Shown here: one piece after another, positions 34,745 through 47,849 of the stretch
Position numbering within the stretch: the stretch's first letter is position 1
Layout of the letters: every line of letters begins with the position of its first letter
The notes under the pieces: generated by a model
The model's input: only the letters and a program-made list of their open reading frames with translations
Told to the model about the DNA's origin: nothing
The model's database searches: none
DNA from: Paguma larvata
Lineage: Eukaryota > Chordata > Mammalia > Carnivora > Viverridae
NCBI GenBank assembly: GCA_030068075.1
Contig: CM057839.1
Coordinates: forward strand, 46,900,960 to 46,964,959
DNA length: 64,000 nt
Direction of reading: 5' to 3'
Translations under genes and position numbers: made by a program

Positions 34745-35040
34745 CAATGTTTAAAGCTTTTTTCTTTTTAAAATAAAATGTTGAAACACACAAATTTATT
34801 TTGAAAATAATGTACATTAGCTGCTGTAAATATTTTGCATCCCCCCATATTGTTAAATTAAAAAAAAAGTTGCAAATAAAACGACTACATCGTTGAATCC
34901 TGTGCTCTCTCCTCCCTCTCCAGAGTTAACTACATCGCGTCCATTCCTGTTCTTAAACAATCTGGATTTTAAAAACTCTTTTACACAAATGTAATCATGT
35001 TGGAAGTAGTGTTTTGCAATGTTTGAACACTTAAATCCAA
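34745..35040 (-). mobile_element. L1 (older L1M type) 3' fragment
   Basis: AAAGTTGCAAATAAAACGACTAC, CCTCCCTCTCCAGAGTTAACTAC, TCTTTTACACAAATGTAATCATG and TAGTGTTTTGCAATGT follow the reverse complement of an old L1 3'UTR. The match is diverged. Confidence 0.45.
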
Positions 35041-36488
35041 AAGTATTTCCTTTAAGACATCTGTCAGATCTTCATCCTTCCCAAATGATCCCAATGACAT
35101 ATTGGTGAGTAGACGAGTGTGAAATGGTAACTGAATTTATTATAATAACATTACTTCACTCACCAAATAGTCCTAATTGAAAATCTTGACCCTTCATTTC
35201 CTGTAAGTACCCCCAGGTTCTTTGTCCTTATAAGTGTTTCAAATTTTATTATCCAAATATAAAATCTACAATTTTTTAACTGTCTGAAAGATTGTAATAA
35301 TGAGCACTGTTCAGGCTGAGCAGATTTCAACACTGCCAAATGCCAGTTTGAGTTAATGTTAAGGAAAAAACATTTATAAAGAGAAATAGCTTCTTTTTTG
35401 GTTTTTATTAGTGAAGAGTTGTCTTTAATCACCATTATTATATTTTTAACATTATAACCAGTAAACATGACTGTTCAAGGAAACGGATTTAATCCCCACA
35501 GAATAAAAGAATATTCCAAGAATAACTTTTTAAAGATACGGTTTTGATTTCTTGAAAAAAAAAAAAAAAACAATTCATAGTCTTTCATCCTACTCGTTTT
35601 GATATGTTGTTTTATTGTCTTTAAAAATACATCTTTTTGTAAAATGTCACAAAGTAATTAACACATCAAATTATTTATATTCAGCCTGCAGAAAAGCAGG
35701 GAAGAATTAGTGGGATTCAAATCAGGCAATAGTGATAAATGAAAAAAAATATTTTGTCTATGATCATAGAAGTGCTGGGCAAACTACAATAACTCTTAGG
35801 GGAATAAATGTTCTACTATATAGAAAAATGTAACTTGTCTCTAATATCTTTCCTTTAAGCATAAATATAGTTAAGACAACAATATTTTGCCCTTAACCGA
35901 TATGATACAAACTTATTTTTTAGCAAGATTATCTGTCATTTGTATTTTCTTTGAAATTGTGTATTTTACTTTGCTTTATGTCATATTCAGAAAATAGGAA
36001 TCAAATAGTAGAGCAATGCCAGATGATTGTCGTTATACACAAGTACAAATTAACCATAATATATTTTATTTGGTTGGCATATGCTTTTGTCTTAGAGTTA
36101 GAAATATGGGCACTATTGTTTAATGTGAGCATAGGCTCAATAATAAATGTTATTAGCCGGATAACTTGGTGAAAATTCCATAGAAAATAGAATTAACAAA
36201 AATCAGTAGTCCCTAAGCAGTATAATTTTTTTTTCCTTCCTGTGCAATAAAATAGAATCAGAACTCAGGAGTTTTTTCAATGTCTAGCCTTCCCTCTATA
36301 TTTTACATATGAATCTCACTTTCATCATGAGAAAATACATATTTGGATGATTATACAGTGAAATTTAAATATATTGGCATCACTATTTGCAATCGTAATG
36401 GAAAATAAAACACAAAAATGTGTATTCTCAGCACTGTGACAAGACAGTATTTTAGGTACAGAACTACAGGACCTGAAAACATTCAAAT
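35041..36488. other. Unassigned AT-rich sequence
   Basis: The 102-codon minus frame at 35160-35468 and the 73-codon frame at 35951-36172 show no domain. No gene or clear repeat was seen. Confidence 0.4.
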
Positions 36489-36497
36489 ATTTTTAGA

Positions 36498-36700
36498 GGG
36501 GCACCTGAATGGCTCAGTTAGTTAAAAGTCCCTCCTTTGATTTCAGCTCAGGTCAAGATCTCATATTTGATGAGACTGAAGCACACCACAGGCACACCAC
36601 TGAGTGTGGAGCCTGCCTAAGATCCTCCCCCTCCCTTTATACCCCTTCTCAGCTTGCCTGGGCACGCACACACACTCTCTATCAAAAATTAATAAATAGA
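36498..36700 (+). mobile_element. Felid SINE
   Basis: GGGGCACCTGAATGGCTCAG start. Target duplication ATTTTTAGA at 36489-36497 and 36701-36709. Confidence 0.92.
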
Positions 36701-36709
36701 ATTTTTAGA

Positions 36710-37179
36710 AATGGTATAAAGAACATTATTCACTAGTGTAAATGATGATTTATTAAATCTAATTATAAAGCACTGTTTTCAACTACTAATGTTATGATAC
36801 ATCAGCTCAACAAGCAGTTATTCTGTATTATGACTAAAATAATAACCAAAATATTTAAATCATTTTTGAGAAACAGTTGCAATATTAATCACAGCAGTAT
36901 AATTAAAGATTCACTCTTTCTGATTTTAATGACATATTTAATAATGGCTTATCCATGACTAATTTCATTTATGATGTCAATGGATATATGAATAAATAAC
37001 ATCAAATTAAAATGTCATGTACTTGTAAGTATGAATAATTATAAATGTTACACAGTTTTTATCTTTAGTTTACTTTTCTTGACATTTTAGCTCAGGTTTT
37101 TAAACTTTTTATTGAGAAAAATTTCCAGAGACCATCCTTCCACTCCTTTCGAGAATTTATACTGCAGCTTTTTTCCTTT

Positions 37180-37225
<46 letters not shown>

Positions 37226-38101
37226 CTATCCAACGTGTGCTACCAGAGTCCATGATTCTTGGATGTGCAATTGAGTGGGTATATCAGAGTGTGGTCTGTG
37301 TGCTATGTTGTTTTCACCCCATATTTCTTTCCACAAATTAAAAATAATGTTATCATATGTCAAGTTCATTTTGATTTGCAAGCTTATATTTGGGGATGAT
37401 GATGTGACAAATAGGTCTCTCTTGCTTAGGTTTAAATTAAAAAGTTGTACTATAATTCTCCATTTTGAGTTAAATTTATATAGGGAACAAATTTCTCTAC
37501 TGAATTACTGCTTATGGAGCTATATTCTCTTCCCCTCATTTTTGAATCACTCTTACTTCCATGTCTCATATAACTGTTTTTGATTTCTTTAACTTTTTTT
37601 TTACTTTGTAATAAAATAAATGTGCACAGTAAACATTCATGTTACATGCAGTTCAATTTATAATAAAATAATTGCAATTTATATGTGTGGAACTTTTAAT
37701 TTAGGAAATTACCAGCCTTTACAAAATCAAACACAAATCTGGACATATTTCATATTATTTTAACTTTAATATTTAGAAATTATTTGGATGATAGCTATGA
37801 TGGACTTAATCTGTCCTAATCATTAATGGGTTGTGCATATCTATCTGTATCATTACATAGATCAAGGAATAGCTCATCAGGCCCAGTTTATAGTGGTAAA
37901 TGTTTACCTCCTCAAGGGAAAATAATGGATTACAATTAACATAAATAATGAGAGCAATAACTTTGTAATGAATCGTGCAGATTTTTAATTTGTGAAACTA
38001 ATTTCTATAAGGATGATGTTACCTATGTTTAGAATTTCTGAATTCTGTAACTTTACCATAAAAGGCACAGGAGTTAGACATAGAAGAAAGTAATCTTCCA
38101 A
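36710..38101. other. Unassigned AT-rich sequence with (GT)n
   Basis: Apart from the (GT)n run at 37182-37224, nothing was recognised. The 102-codon frame at 37275-37583 has no known domain. Confidence 0.4.
37182..37224. repeat. (GT)n microsatellite
   Basis: About 21 uninterrupted GT units. Confidence 0.98.
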
Positions 38102-38114
38102 ACCAATTTATTTT

Positions 38115-38326
38115 TTGTTAAAATTTTTTCTTAAGGTTTATTTATTTTTGAGAGAGAGAGAACATTACGAGTAGAGAAGGGGCAGCGAGAGAGGGAGACA
38201 GAAGATCCGAAGAGGGCTCTGTGCTGAGAGCAGAGACCCGAATGCAAGGTTCAAACTCATAAACTATGAGATTGTGACCCGAGCTGAAGTCAAACACCTA
38301 ACCAACTGAACCACTCAGGTGCCCCA
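38115..38326 (-). mobile_element. Felid SINE
   Basis: AAGGTTTATTTATTTTTGAGAGAGAGAG through AACCAACTGAACCACTCAGGTGCCCC in reverse-complement order. The flanks AATTTATTTT and AATTTATTTC form an imperfect duplication. Confidence 0.92.
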
Positions 38327-39416
38327 AATTTATTTCAATTCTGAAACATATTTCATTAATGAGAATACAGGAGCACATATATTATGTGTACTAAAAATAT
38401 GAATATTTAATCATTAATTTTTCAAAGGTTACCCATTGAATAACCTCGACCTGTTTCATAAGAAACTTTATTATTATAAATAGTGTACTTTTATTTTCAA
38501 CAAAGCAATATCCAAATTTAGAGAAAAATATGGCTAATTTCAAATTTTATAATAAAATAATTTAATTGTGAACTGCATGGCCCTATTCAATGAACTTATA
38601 TTTGAAAAGTAAGGCCAAAATTAAAGAAACATTTATTCAAAACCCATTAGGTCTTGGACCCAGGTGATGCCCAAATACGTAATACAGAGTCTCTCACTAC
38701 AAGTTTGTTAAAATATAATGGAGAGAAAAACATGTAAAAGCAAATGATTAATAAATGATACATTAAGTATTAAAGTAAATTATAATTGACATTCTTTAGG
38801 GACAGGCAATAGATCTTTATATCAAGATAATAACATTTTTTCATAAAGGAGTCAGCATTTGTCCTTGATGTTGAAATAGATAATTTTATAAGACTCACAA
38901 GTACAAAACAAGACACAGAGAAGGTAGATTAAGAGTCAGTAAAACAGAATGCTTACAATTTAGCCTCAGAAAAATAGAAGTCGCCGTAGGATATACAGCA
39001 TGGTGGAGCTTTTAAAACTAAGGTTATCATGAAGAATTTATTCTCAAAAGCTTTTAAAGTTGATGTCAGGGATAAAACAAAAGAAAACATGGCTCAAATT
39101 TTAGATGTATGCCAGAGCCAATTGTGCCTAATATGACTGTGAGGACAACGAAGTAGTTATTCTAGAATATCTGGAACAAGATGATTAAAAACATTGCAGT
39201 GTTTGTGAAAGAATATCTAAATGGCTGTGAACACAAGAGAGAGAGCCTATAAGCTGTGTGTCATTAATAATCGGTGAAGAATTCTTCCAGAGGTTTTCTC
39301 TTAAGGCCCTTGAAAATACTTGTTAAGCTATGTTACATATTTATATTTTATTAATATTCAAAGACTGAGAAGCAGACCCAGATAATATCTGAAGTTTATT
39401 AAAAATAAACCTATTT
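38327..39416. other. Unassigned, possible old mammalian repeat
   Basis: 38625-39090 resembles a common ancient mammalian repeat: TTTATTCAAAACCCATTAGGTC...AATACAGAGTCTCTCACTACAAG...AAAGGAGTCAGCATTTGTCC...CATGGTGGAGCTTTTAAA. I cannot name it with confidence. The rest is unassigned. Confidence 0.35.
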
Positions 39417-39430
39417 AAAATTTTTGATAG

Positions 39431-39667
39431 GGGCGCCTGGGTGGCTCAGTCGGTTGAGCATCCAACTTCGGCTCAAGTCATGATCTCGCGGTCCGTAAGT
39501 TCAAGCCCCGCGTCGGGCTCTGGGCTGACAGCTCAGAGCCTGGAGCCTGCTTCGGATTCTGTGTCTCCCTCTCTCTCTCTCTCTCTGCCCCTCCCCCACT
39601 CATGCTCTGTCTCTCTCTTTCTCAAAAATAAATAAACATTAAAAATATTTAAAAAAATAAAAAAAAT
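39431..39667 (+). mobile_element. Felid SINE, close to consensus
   Basis: GGGCGCCTGGGTGGCTCAGTCGG start and GTTCAAGCCCCGCGTCGGGCTC. Perfect 14-bp target duplication AAAATTTTTGATAG at 39417-39430 and 39668-39681. It keeps several CpG and is one of the least mutated copies here. Confidence 0.97.
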
Positions 39668-39834
39668 AAAATTTTTGATAGAGTATCTTGAAAGAGTTTA
39701 AATTTGAGAAAACCAGGAGTTGCATTCTAAATGAGAATATATTGTAGTTCGAGTCTGCCCCATGAAAATTTTGCCCACAATAAAGAATAAGTCAGTAAAA
39801 AATATTAAATATAAAACTTTTTGTTATCACAGAG

Positions 39835-39935
39835 ACTTAAATAAGAATCCTAGTTCCACTATTCACTAGATACAGGACAGTTGAGAAAACAGTATAGCAA
39901 TTTGATTTTCAAGTTTCTTCACCTTTTTTTCTGAC
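39835..39935 (+). mobile_element. MIR-like fragment
   Basis: GAATCCTAGTTCCACTATTCACTAG followed after a gap by AAGTTTCTTCACC resembles the MIR core and its downstream text. It is diverged. Confidence 0.4.
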
Positions 39936-42195
39936 AGTTGTGATCACGTACAATTTTATATATGTATATATAAATGATATACTGTGTATATATTTAGTAT
40001 TTACACATTTACAATATTTAATATTACATAATTGTAATATATGTAACTATAGATAAAAAAGGATTAAGTGAGAATTATTAAGGGAAAACTTACTTAGAAT
40101 GTACACCACCATCCAAATAGCACTGTATAAATTAGTGGATATTGTCATAATATATATAAATATTAGTGAGTGTAGCAATTATTTATGCAAATGAAGTAGT
40201 GGTTTTGTGGCTGTAATAACTATTATAAACATAGTGCTATTAATGGTTGTTGTAGAAATAAACCATAAGTTATTAGTTTTGATCCGAGGTTAATGGAAAT
40301 AACGTGTGTACTTTTTTGGAACTATTAGTGGTGTATTTGTTGAAGTACTAATAAGTATTTCACTGGAAGATCACTGGGACAGAAATAATTTACATACTTT
40401 GTCCATTTTACCTTTAAAGAAATGAATGTGCATAGCCAAAGATATTTTGGTTGAAACAGGTACCTTGGTGGAAAAACATCCACTGTCAGATTTCAAAAAA
40501 TTTCAAAAAATTTGATTTTATTGAGTCCTGGGACAAGAGTTCACAGGTTTTATACTCTTAGGCCATTTACTTAGTATCTCTTGGTCTCTATTACCCTCCA
40601 GGGCATGAAAATGATGGGTGGGAAGAAAGGTGTAGAATTACCAACAAAGCGTCTTACATTAGAGATTTTTTTTTCTAAAAGGTAACAAAGGTTAATATAA
40701 TTTGCACAATTGTAGAGGTCATAGATTTGTTGTCAGCAGATTGTTAGCATCCCGTTAATCATGTGTTCTATGGTTGGTCAGATGTTGGCAAACTTAGTGT
40801 TTGGTGATTACATAAATAGTTGTCGATCTTAAATTTCATATCTTTCTTTTAAGAATCAAGATATCCAGCTTCTGTTAAAAACTGGGATATCGGATAACAC
40901 TGATCCAAGATGATTCAAAGGTAGCAATTGGTGCGAGCTGAGTAATTGTTTTTTTCCTTTTAAGCAGAACGTCATCCCTAGTTTATCACATAACCCGAAT
41001 CTCTTTGTGGTTTCTGTGACATAATGAGAAATTCAGTTGCTATTTATGATTGCACTTGATATATTCTTGTCTTAATAGATCTTACAGAAAGGTGAAACAT
41101 TTTGGTACCCAATCTCTGCCAAGAGTTTGAAGTCAACATATATAATGTGAGGGCTATAGTGTTTTATAAAAGGGGATATATTTCCTTGGGGAGAGTAGAA
41201 TACTCATATATGCTTAGTTTGTGTAACAAAAATGTATCTGTGTTAAAATAACAACCTCTAGACATAATTATTAACAATCTTCATATCTTCATCCAACATC
41301 TCAGTTACCTAACATCTCTCGTCGTATGAGTTACAAATTCTGTTTTCAGAACATACAAATATTAGATGAAAACTCACTAACTGATGGATGAAAGGATGAA
41401 ACAATACATTTGCTTAGTATGCCAAGATATGGTAGAGAAAGAAATGTTGGTACTTTCAGTAATCACAATGAAATGTTAAAACTCATTCCCACAGTTCATA
41501 ACACTTCAGCATCTCTATGTTGATATTTTCTTTAATTTACAATCATTCTTTTTGTATTGAATGAAAATATCTTTATAGTATACAACACAACATTCTACAT
41601 TAGTATATGACTTTAGTTAGTAACCTTGACTGGACAGGAATCTTTTATGTATGCAAATTTTACATATCCAAATATCTTTTATATATCCATCCTTCCACCT
41701 CAAAAGTTGTCTCTGCTTTAAATCTAAGCAATTATGAAAAGGCTTTGGAAACGAAATGGGTTCATTATTCTTGGCTACACTTTGGGGAACTTTTTTTTCA
41801 GGCATTTCTTATACTGTGATTCTTCTCTGGGAATCTAGATTAAATTTACATTGATTTTTATACAAATTGCATAGTAGGCTATTCTAAATATAAAGTGCTA
41901 TATCTCTCCAGTTTCTATCCTTCAGATCAGTATGTGATCTACATAATTAAAACATATTCTTTGATTTCTTTTATATATTGTAAATTGCTCTTTAGCAACA
42001 AGGTTATTTTAGGCAATAATTTATAAAATGACCACATTGCAATAGTTAATAATTCATAATCTCTTTATATAAAAATATTTGTTCACTAAATAAGCAAACA
42101 ACAAGTGTCAACATAGTATGTTGATATTTAGAAGGCAAGAGCCATAACCAAAGTTAGTATATTACTCAGAATTCATTAAAATTGTTTAAGGATGT
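39936..42195. other. Unassigned AT-rich sequence
   Basis: Alternating TA stretches occur near 39955-40050. No gene is supported. The opposing frames at 41607-41819 and 41617-41805 are shadows of each other. Confidence 0.4.
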
Positions 42196-42655
42196 TTACA
42201 TTGTATAAAGATGGAATTCCATACAATGTACTGTATTCCATACAACAGAATATTATTCATCTATTAAAAAGGTTGAGATCTTGCCATAGGCAACAACATC
42301 TAGAAAGTAAGCAAAATAAGTCAGTCAGAGAAAGACAAATATTGAATGATTTCATTCGTATGTGCAATTTGACAAAACAACAATGGGTGAAGGGGGGGAG
42401 AAAGAGACAAACCAGAAAAACCCCAAAACAAAACAAAAAACAGACTCAACTGTAAAGAATAAACTTATGATTACCAGAGGGGAAAGAGGGAGGCTAATGC
42501 ATGAAATAGGTAAAAAGGATTAAGAACATGCATATCTTGATGAGCTGAGTAATATATAGAATTGCTGAATCACTATATTGTATACCTGTTCAATTAACAC
42601 TATATATTAACTATATTGGAATTAAAAAAAAACTAAAATAAATAAAAATCATGTT
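42196..42655 (+). mobile_element. Carnivore L1 3' end, 5' truncated
   Basis: CATACAACAGAATATTATTCATC, GGCAACAACATCTAG, AATAAGTCAGTCAGAGAAAGACAAATA, GATTACCAGAGGGGAAAGAGGG, GAATTGCTGAATCACTATATTGTATACCTG and TATATTGGAATTAAAAAAAA follow the 3'UTR of carnivore L1 in order. The frame at 42192-42455 is an artefact. Confidence 0.92.
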
Positions 42656-42770
42656 CTCTACTCTGTACTTGTGACCCAATGTAGAAGTTAAGGTAATAGA
42701 GTATTCACCTTATGTTTTATGTGATCTAATACCTATAATATAGATTATATAACAATAATATATACAACAA

Positions 42771-42806
42771 TTTCATTGTTACATTATATATTATGTAACA
42801 ATGAAA
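42771..42806. repeat. Perfect 14-bp inverted repeat (hairpin)
   Basis: TTTCATTGTTACAT at 42771-42784 and its exact reverse complement ATGTAACAATGAAA at 42793-42806, with an 8-base A/T loop. It lies in AT-rich DNA between an L1 and a SINE. Confidence 0.95.
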
Positions 42807-42935
42807 CAATGAAATATTAAAACTGAATAAAACATGAGTATAATATAGGAGCGTAATAAAATATAACACTGAGTATAATATGTTGCATCATTGTGCTATC
42901 AAGAAAATAAATTGACATCATTGTATTTTGTTTTC

Positions 42936-43130
42936 CAGAGAGAGAGAGCTGGGGAGAGAGCAGGGGTGGGGAAGAGAAAGAGAGAGACCAAAAGGGAGAG
43001 AATCTTACGCGTACTTAAGAATAGATCCCTACACTGACCTCAGTCCTGCGGATCTCAATCCCATGACCCTGGGATCATGACCTGAGCCAAAATGAAGAAT
43101 CAAATGCTCAACTGAGTCACCCAGGCATCC
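42936..43130 (-). mobile_element. Felid SINE, diverged
   Basis: GAGAGAGAGCTGGGG through GATCATGACCTGAGCCAAAAT and CAACTGAGTCACCCAGGCATCC. The middle carries a GATCCCTACACTGACC variant. No clear target duplication. Confidence 0.85.
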
Positions 43131-44473
43131 CTTTATTATTTAAAACAAATAATACATTCTTAAACATTTAATAAAATAATTGCATGGAGACTCAAAACTC
43201 TAATTCATATAAATCAAAGCATAATTGTTGAATAAACGTATTTACTTCTTAATGTTTGTAAGGATTTTGTCTAGACGTAGCAACAATCTCAATTAAAATG
43301 TTTTAACAATAAAATTATGATGAAATAGTGCTTATCATATACTAGTTCCATTTTTGAAATGATAGATTTTATCACTTAGAATTGCGACATCTGCTTAAAC
43401 AATTCCTAAAGTAATCTTTTCAGGATTATTCCCATTAAGATGAAAAGACGAAAACTGCATTACAATCATAATACATTTGATAAAATCTTTAACATAATCA
43501 ACACTCCTCGTTTTCACTTGTAGATGATATCTTTTTAAAGTCTCATATGAATTTGATAAAATCTTTAACATAATCAACACTACTGGTTGTATCTTTTTAA
43601 AGTCTCATATGAATTTGTGATTAAGTTCTAATTTTCTAAAAAGGTAAGTAGACCTCAATAAAATATATTTTCTTAAGCTTGATTGTCATGGGTTTCTCAT
43701 TTTATTAATACACAAGTTAATCAGTTTGAGTGTTTTTTTTCTTTCAACTGTCATCTCCCACCCATTTAGTAATGAAAAAAGTTACATATTGAAGAGTCTG
43801 TTACTAGTATGTCCCATTCTCTTAGTCTTTAGATATTGATACTCTGACAATTCTTATCCTCCTAATACCTTCAAGAACAGGAAATAAATCAAATTGTAAA
43901 ATATAATTCAGTAACTGTGCATAGTGTGTATAAATTTAATATGTGTTATATATGTATTATAAGAGAGATTATATTCATCTTTACGCCAAAAATTCTAATA
44001 TATAATTATATTAAAAAGCATTTAATTCTATAATTTAAAAAGTTGAGTTTTGGGCAGTATGCCGTCCAGTGGTGATATGGGTGTTTCACTAACTAATCAA
44101 GGAATCCAATTCCTTTCATTAATGCCTCTCTCCCTAGCATGTCACAATACACATGTATCAATATGGTGACTCATTTCAAACATCAGCTGTCATATTTACA
44201 TTACTTTCAGTAAGAAGGAAGAGTAAAAAAAAAGATGATAACGTCTATCTTTAAATAGTTATTTAAAGTTAGTAAAAGAATGGGGAAAAATTAACTGTTT
44301 CTGCTATGTGTACTTTCATTTATCTATATATTTTTAAGTTATTTATCGAATACTCATTTTCTAATCTCTAAATATAATTGTTTATATTTGATCATTTTCC
44401 AAGAAAAACTGTAATATAAAAATTAGAGGTAAAATGTTCACTTCAATATCATGTGGGTGATCATCTATCATTC
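43131..44473. other. Unassigned AT-rich sequence
   Basis: It holds a two-copy tandem duplication at 43476-43613. No gene or other repeat was recognised. Confidence 0.4.
43476..43613. repeat. Two-copy local tandem duplication
   Basis: Unit 1 (43476-43551, 76 bp) starts TTTGATAAAATCTTTAACAT and ends TCTCATATGAA. Unit 2 (43552-43613, about 62 bp) starts and ends the same way and lacks a middle piece of about 14 bp. Outside that piece the copies are almost identical. Confidence 0.95.
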
Positions 44474-44684
44474 ATTGATTTATTTATTTAATTTCTTTCT
44501 AGAGCAAGAGAAAGATGGTGAAGTAGGGGGAGGGGCAGGGAGAGAAGGGAGAGAGAATCCCAAGCAGGATCTGTGCTGTCAGTGCAGAGCCCCACGATGT
44601 GGGGCTCAAATCCATGAACCACGAGACCTTATCCCTAGCAGAAATCAAGATTTGGTTGCTTAATCACCTGAGCCACTAGTGCCT
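44474..44684 (-). mobile_element. Felid SINE, diverged
   Basis: GATTTATTTATTTAATTTC, GGGGAGGGGCAGGGAGAGA, GTGGGGCTCAAATCCATGAACC and CACCTGAGCCACTAGTGCC in reverse-complement order. Confidence 0.87.
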
Positions 44685-45404
44685 CATATATATATTTTTA
44701 ACCTATAAAATGTCACCAAACTGTTTTGTTAGGATTAATTCAATATTCAACAATATCTTTTTAAAGATGTTTGGGGAACTTTTAAAGAACAAATTGTCAG
44801 TAACTAAGTTAAGTAGAGAGCTGAACTACCAGGTGCTGAATGGTTGATTAAAACAACAAGCCAAAATGAAAGGATCACATTTTAAATCACATACTGCAAT
44901 AGTATAAGCAAGAAGAAAAAGTGGCAGCTCCACCCATGTTCAAGAGGGGTGCCAAGTAAAAATCAGATTTATCACTGCAGACGGGTGGGATTTGGTGGGG
45001 AGGTTGTCTCACTACCATGGAAACCGGAGACAATAGCTTCTGCCATTTTGTGTACCTGGGGAATGGGGACAGAGAGGGAGGAAAGGGTAGGAATGGAAAC
45101 ATACTGAGTCAAAGGGAGTAAAATGTCTTCATATTTTCTCCAGTCCCCCTGTTATGAAGATCCAGGCAGAGCTACCTGAGAGAGAACTCCAAACAAGAGC
45201 CTCAGATAAAGAAAACTTCACATAGAGGTTTCTGAGCTAGCAATGCAGGTATAGATGTGTATGGCCAGTCAGAAGAATCAGAATCATTGACTACAACCGT
45301 GTTTAAAGACTACAGTGTATTGGCTGTGCACCAAGTCTGGCATGGAGAGGGTAATTTTGGTAGTGCTCAAACCTTATGTTCTTTTCTATTTATATATTTC
45401 TATT
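44685..45404. other. Unassigned, moderately GC-rich patch
   Basis: 44930-45120 is GC-richer, with GGTGGGATTTGGTGGGGAGG and CCATGGAAACCGGAGACA. It could be part of an old LTR. The 71-codon frame on the minus strand has no domain. Confidence 0.35.
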
Positions 45405-45520
45405 TTAGTCTGCCCAGAATGCCATGAGAAAGTACTGCAGATTGGGTGTTTTAGACAAAAGGAACTAATTTCTCATATTTCTGGATTCTGAGCCTGTTCA
45501 AGATTAGGCGACAAACTAAA
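45405..45520 (-). mobile_element. MLT1-type LTR fragment
   Basis: TTTTAGTCTGCCCAGAATGCCATGAGAAAGTACTGCAGATTGGGTG, then GGAACTAATTTCTCATATTTCTGG, matches the reverse complement of an MLT1 3' terminus. The rest of the LTR is absent or unrecognisable. Confidence 0.6.
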
Positions 45521-45635
45521 GTTATGAACACGGTAGAACCCTGATAAGAATATCTTCAGTGATTATACTGAAGTTGTTGTGTGCTAGTGTTCATATCCTA
45601 CTATAATGAATTGTCTTCTGTTATATTCCATTATT

Positions 45636-45858
45636 TTTTTTTTAAATTAAGGTTTATTTATTTTGAAAGAGAGAGAGAGCATGTGCGCGCATGAGCACAA
45701 GATGGGGAGGTGCAGAGAGGAGAGACAGAATCCCAAGCAGGCTCCATGCCATCCATGCGGAGCCCAAGGTGGGGGTTCAGCTCACCAACTGTGAGATCAT
45801 GACCTGAGCTGAGATCAAGAGTCAGATGCTTAACTGACTGAGCTACCAAGGCACCCCA
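45636..45858 (-). mobile_element. Felid SINE
   Basis: Reverse-complement SINE ending TTAACTGACTGAGCTACCAAGG. Target duplication TGTTATATTCCATTATT (45619-45635) and TGTTATACTCCATTATT (45859-45875). Confidence 0.96.
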
Positions 45859-45875
45859 TGTTATACTCCATTATT

Positions 45876-47849
45876 GGTGACACTTCGGGGTATATTTTAG
45901 TTTTAAGGTAAAATTGGTAGTTTTAACTATTGCTTCTTAGTTCCACATAACAGAAAATTAGGGCCAATAGAATTCTTAATCCTCTGAATATCTAGACCAA
46001 CATAAATGTTTAAGGAGCATGACACACCTATTTGAGTTGCTCTGATTTTAATCCTGTATAAATATGTGGCTTGGGCAAATTATGAAGTGTATTTAAGCCA
46101 TCATTTTCATATGATTAAATGAGGAAAATATGGTTTAGAATAGAAATCTAGCACAATTCACCCTGTTGGGTATGAGTTCTGGAAAACGACCTTCTATCTC
46201 TCATTCATATCTATGATTCAATATAGCTGGAATCTAATTATCTCATATTATATACTTTGTGTGCAATATTAGTTCCCACCTAAGATTTTTATATAAAATT
46301 TCTATACTCGGGAAGGTATATGTCTAGATTTACTTTATACTGATATTGTTAAGTATTACTTTTTCGTTTTAATATGGCTCCCACAGATAATTGTTGAATG
46401 TATAGAATATTATGCCAAAACTATTCTATTTCATTTATTTTACATATTATTGTTTTACTAGAATACACTAATCAAAGTATCCATCATAAAGCAAATGTAC
46501 TAATTTATTATTATGCAAGTATTGAAACGTATTGCTATACTGAAAGCAAAAGCTAAATTGAGATTATGCAGAATTGCTCAAGCTAAAACTGGTTTTCAAT
46601 TATTTTTAATTCCAAAGATACATAAATGTAATTTAATTTAATTTTCTAATATCTACCACTTAAAATGATTCACACAAATCTACTTATCCATTTTTCAGTT
46701 ACTGAAACAGCAACAAAATTAAGCCGATTAATAAATAAAAACTAGCCAAATTACCAGATCGAGCAAAGGATTTGGAGTCATTAGAATTCAGTCTTAGAAA
46801 TTTGCTAAGAAAAACTGACATCTAAGTTTCTTATACTCTCCAGCATGAGAATACTTGAAATTAAAAAAAAAAAAAAGAATATGAAATCAATGAAGTTGCA
46901 GCAGTGCTCAAATTTTTACTCAGGAATGCGGTCACACCTATTGCTGAATTCGAGGATGATAAATTGAAACAATACGAACAAAAAATAAGAACCAATACTC
47001 TGAACATTTTCTACTTATTGTTTACTTATTACTTTAATGGAATACTCAACATTACATTATCATACAGGTTTCCTAATGGACATCTTCTCCGTTGTCAGAT
47101 TGTTGTTCGCCTTTCCTGAGAACTCTGTATTCTCACATCCACTGATAAAATGGTGACTCTAGCAAGCTCAGCTAGCACCACATGGCCTTAAAGTTTACTT
47201 TGTCTGCTTTTGGTTTGCTTCGGACTAAATAACCAAGTTCATGTACTCTTCAAAAGCACAATCCAAGAGGCTCCAAAAAAGGAGGAATTTTATATGTCCC
47301 ATGCAAACAAACTAAGAGGGAGGAAGAAGCTTCTTTCAAAATGGTACTAACTAGTGAGAAGAATGAGGGTTTTGAAGTCATACTTATTTAATTGGTAAGA
47401 AAGTTAACTATGCTTTAGGAAAATTTCTCTCCCAGGTTCTTAATGATTCCATGAATGAATGTTCTGAAGAGAAAGCACTGTGGAATAAGGAAAATACACT
47501 CAAAATGATTACTCCCATCAAGTGAACTGGAACATAGATATGAAGCTATGACCTCAAACAAGTTGTTTAACCCAAACAAGTTTACCTCAAATTCACAGTA
47601 CTGAGAAATTTCACTTTTATTCTTCTTGAAGATATTGCTTGAAATGCTTGGGACACAGTCACTTTAAGGATTCTTAAAGTACTTATATAGGAAAAACCAA
47701 AAATTCACAACAATTTTTTTTTTTACTGCTTGCAGAGATTACAGCACCATAGAAGAAAAAGGACTTTTAAATTATTAAATAATCAGTGTAACACCACCCT
47801 GCAAATAGGGGGCAAGCTGCACATATATATATGTATAGTATATATAAAT
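45876..47849. other. Unassigned sequence with faint MIR remnants
   Basis: MIR-like text occurs at about 46040-46130 (TGTGGCTTGGGCAAATTATG...AAATGAGGAAAATA) and 46755-46860 (GAGCAAAGGATTTGGAGTCATTAGAATTCAG...AGTTTCTTATACTC). The rest is unassigned, and no gene is supported. Confidence 0.4.

Noticed and set aside
43476..43613. CRISPR-like repeat
   Set aside because: Only two units with no spacer pattern, in a mammalian genome. It is a plain tandem duplication.
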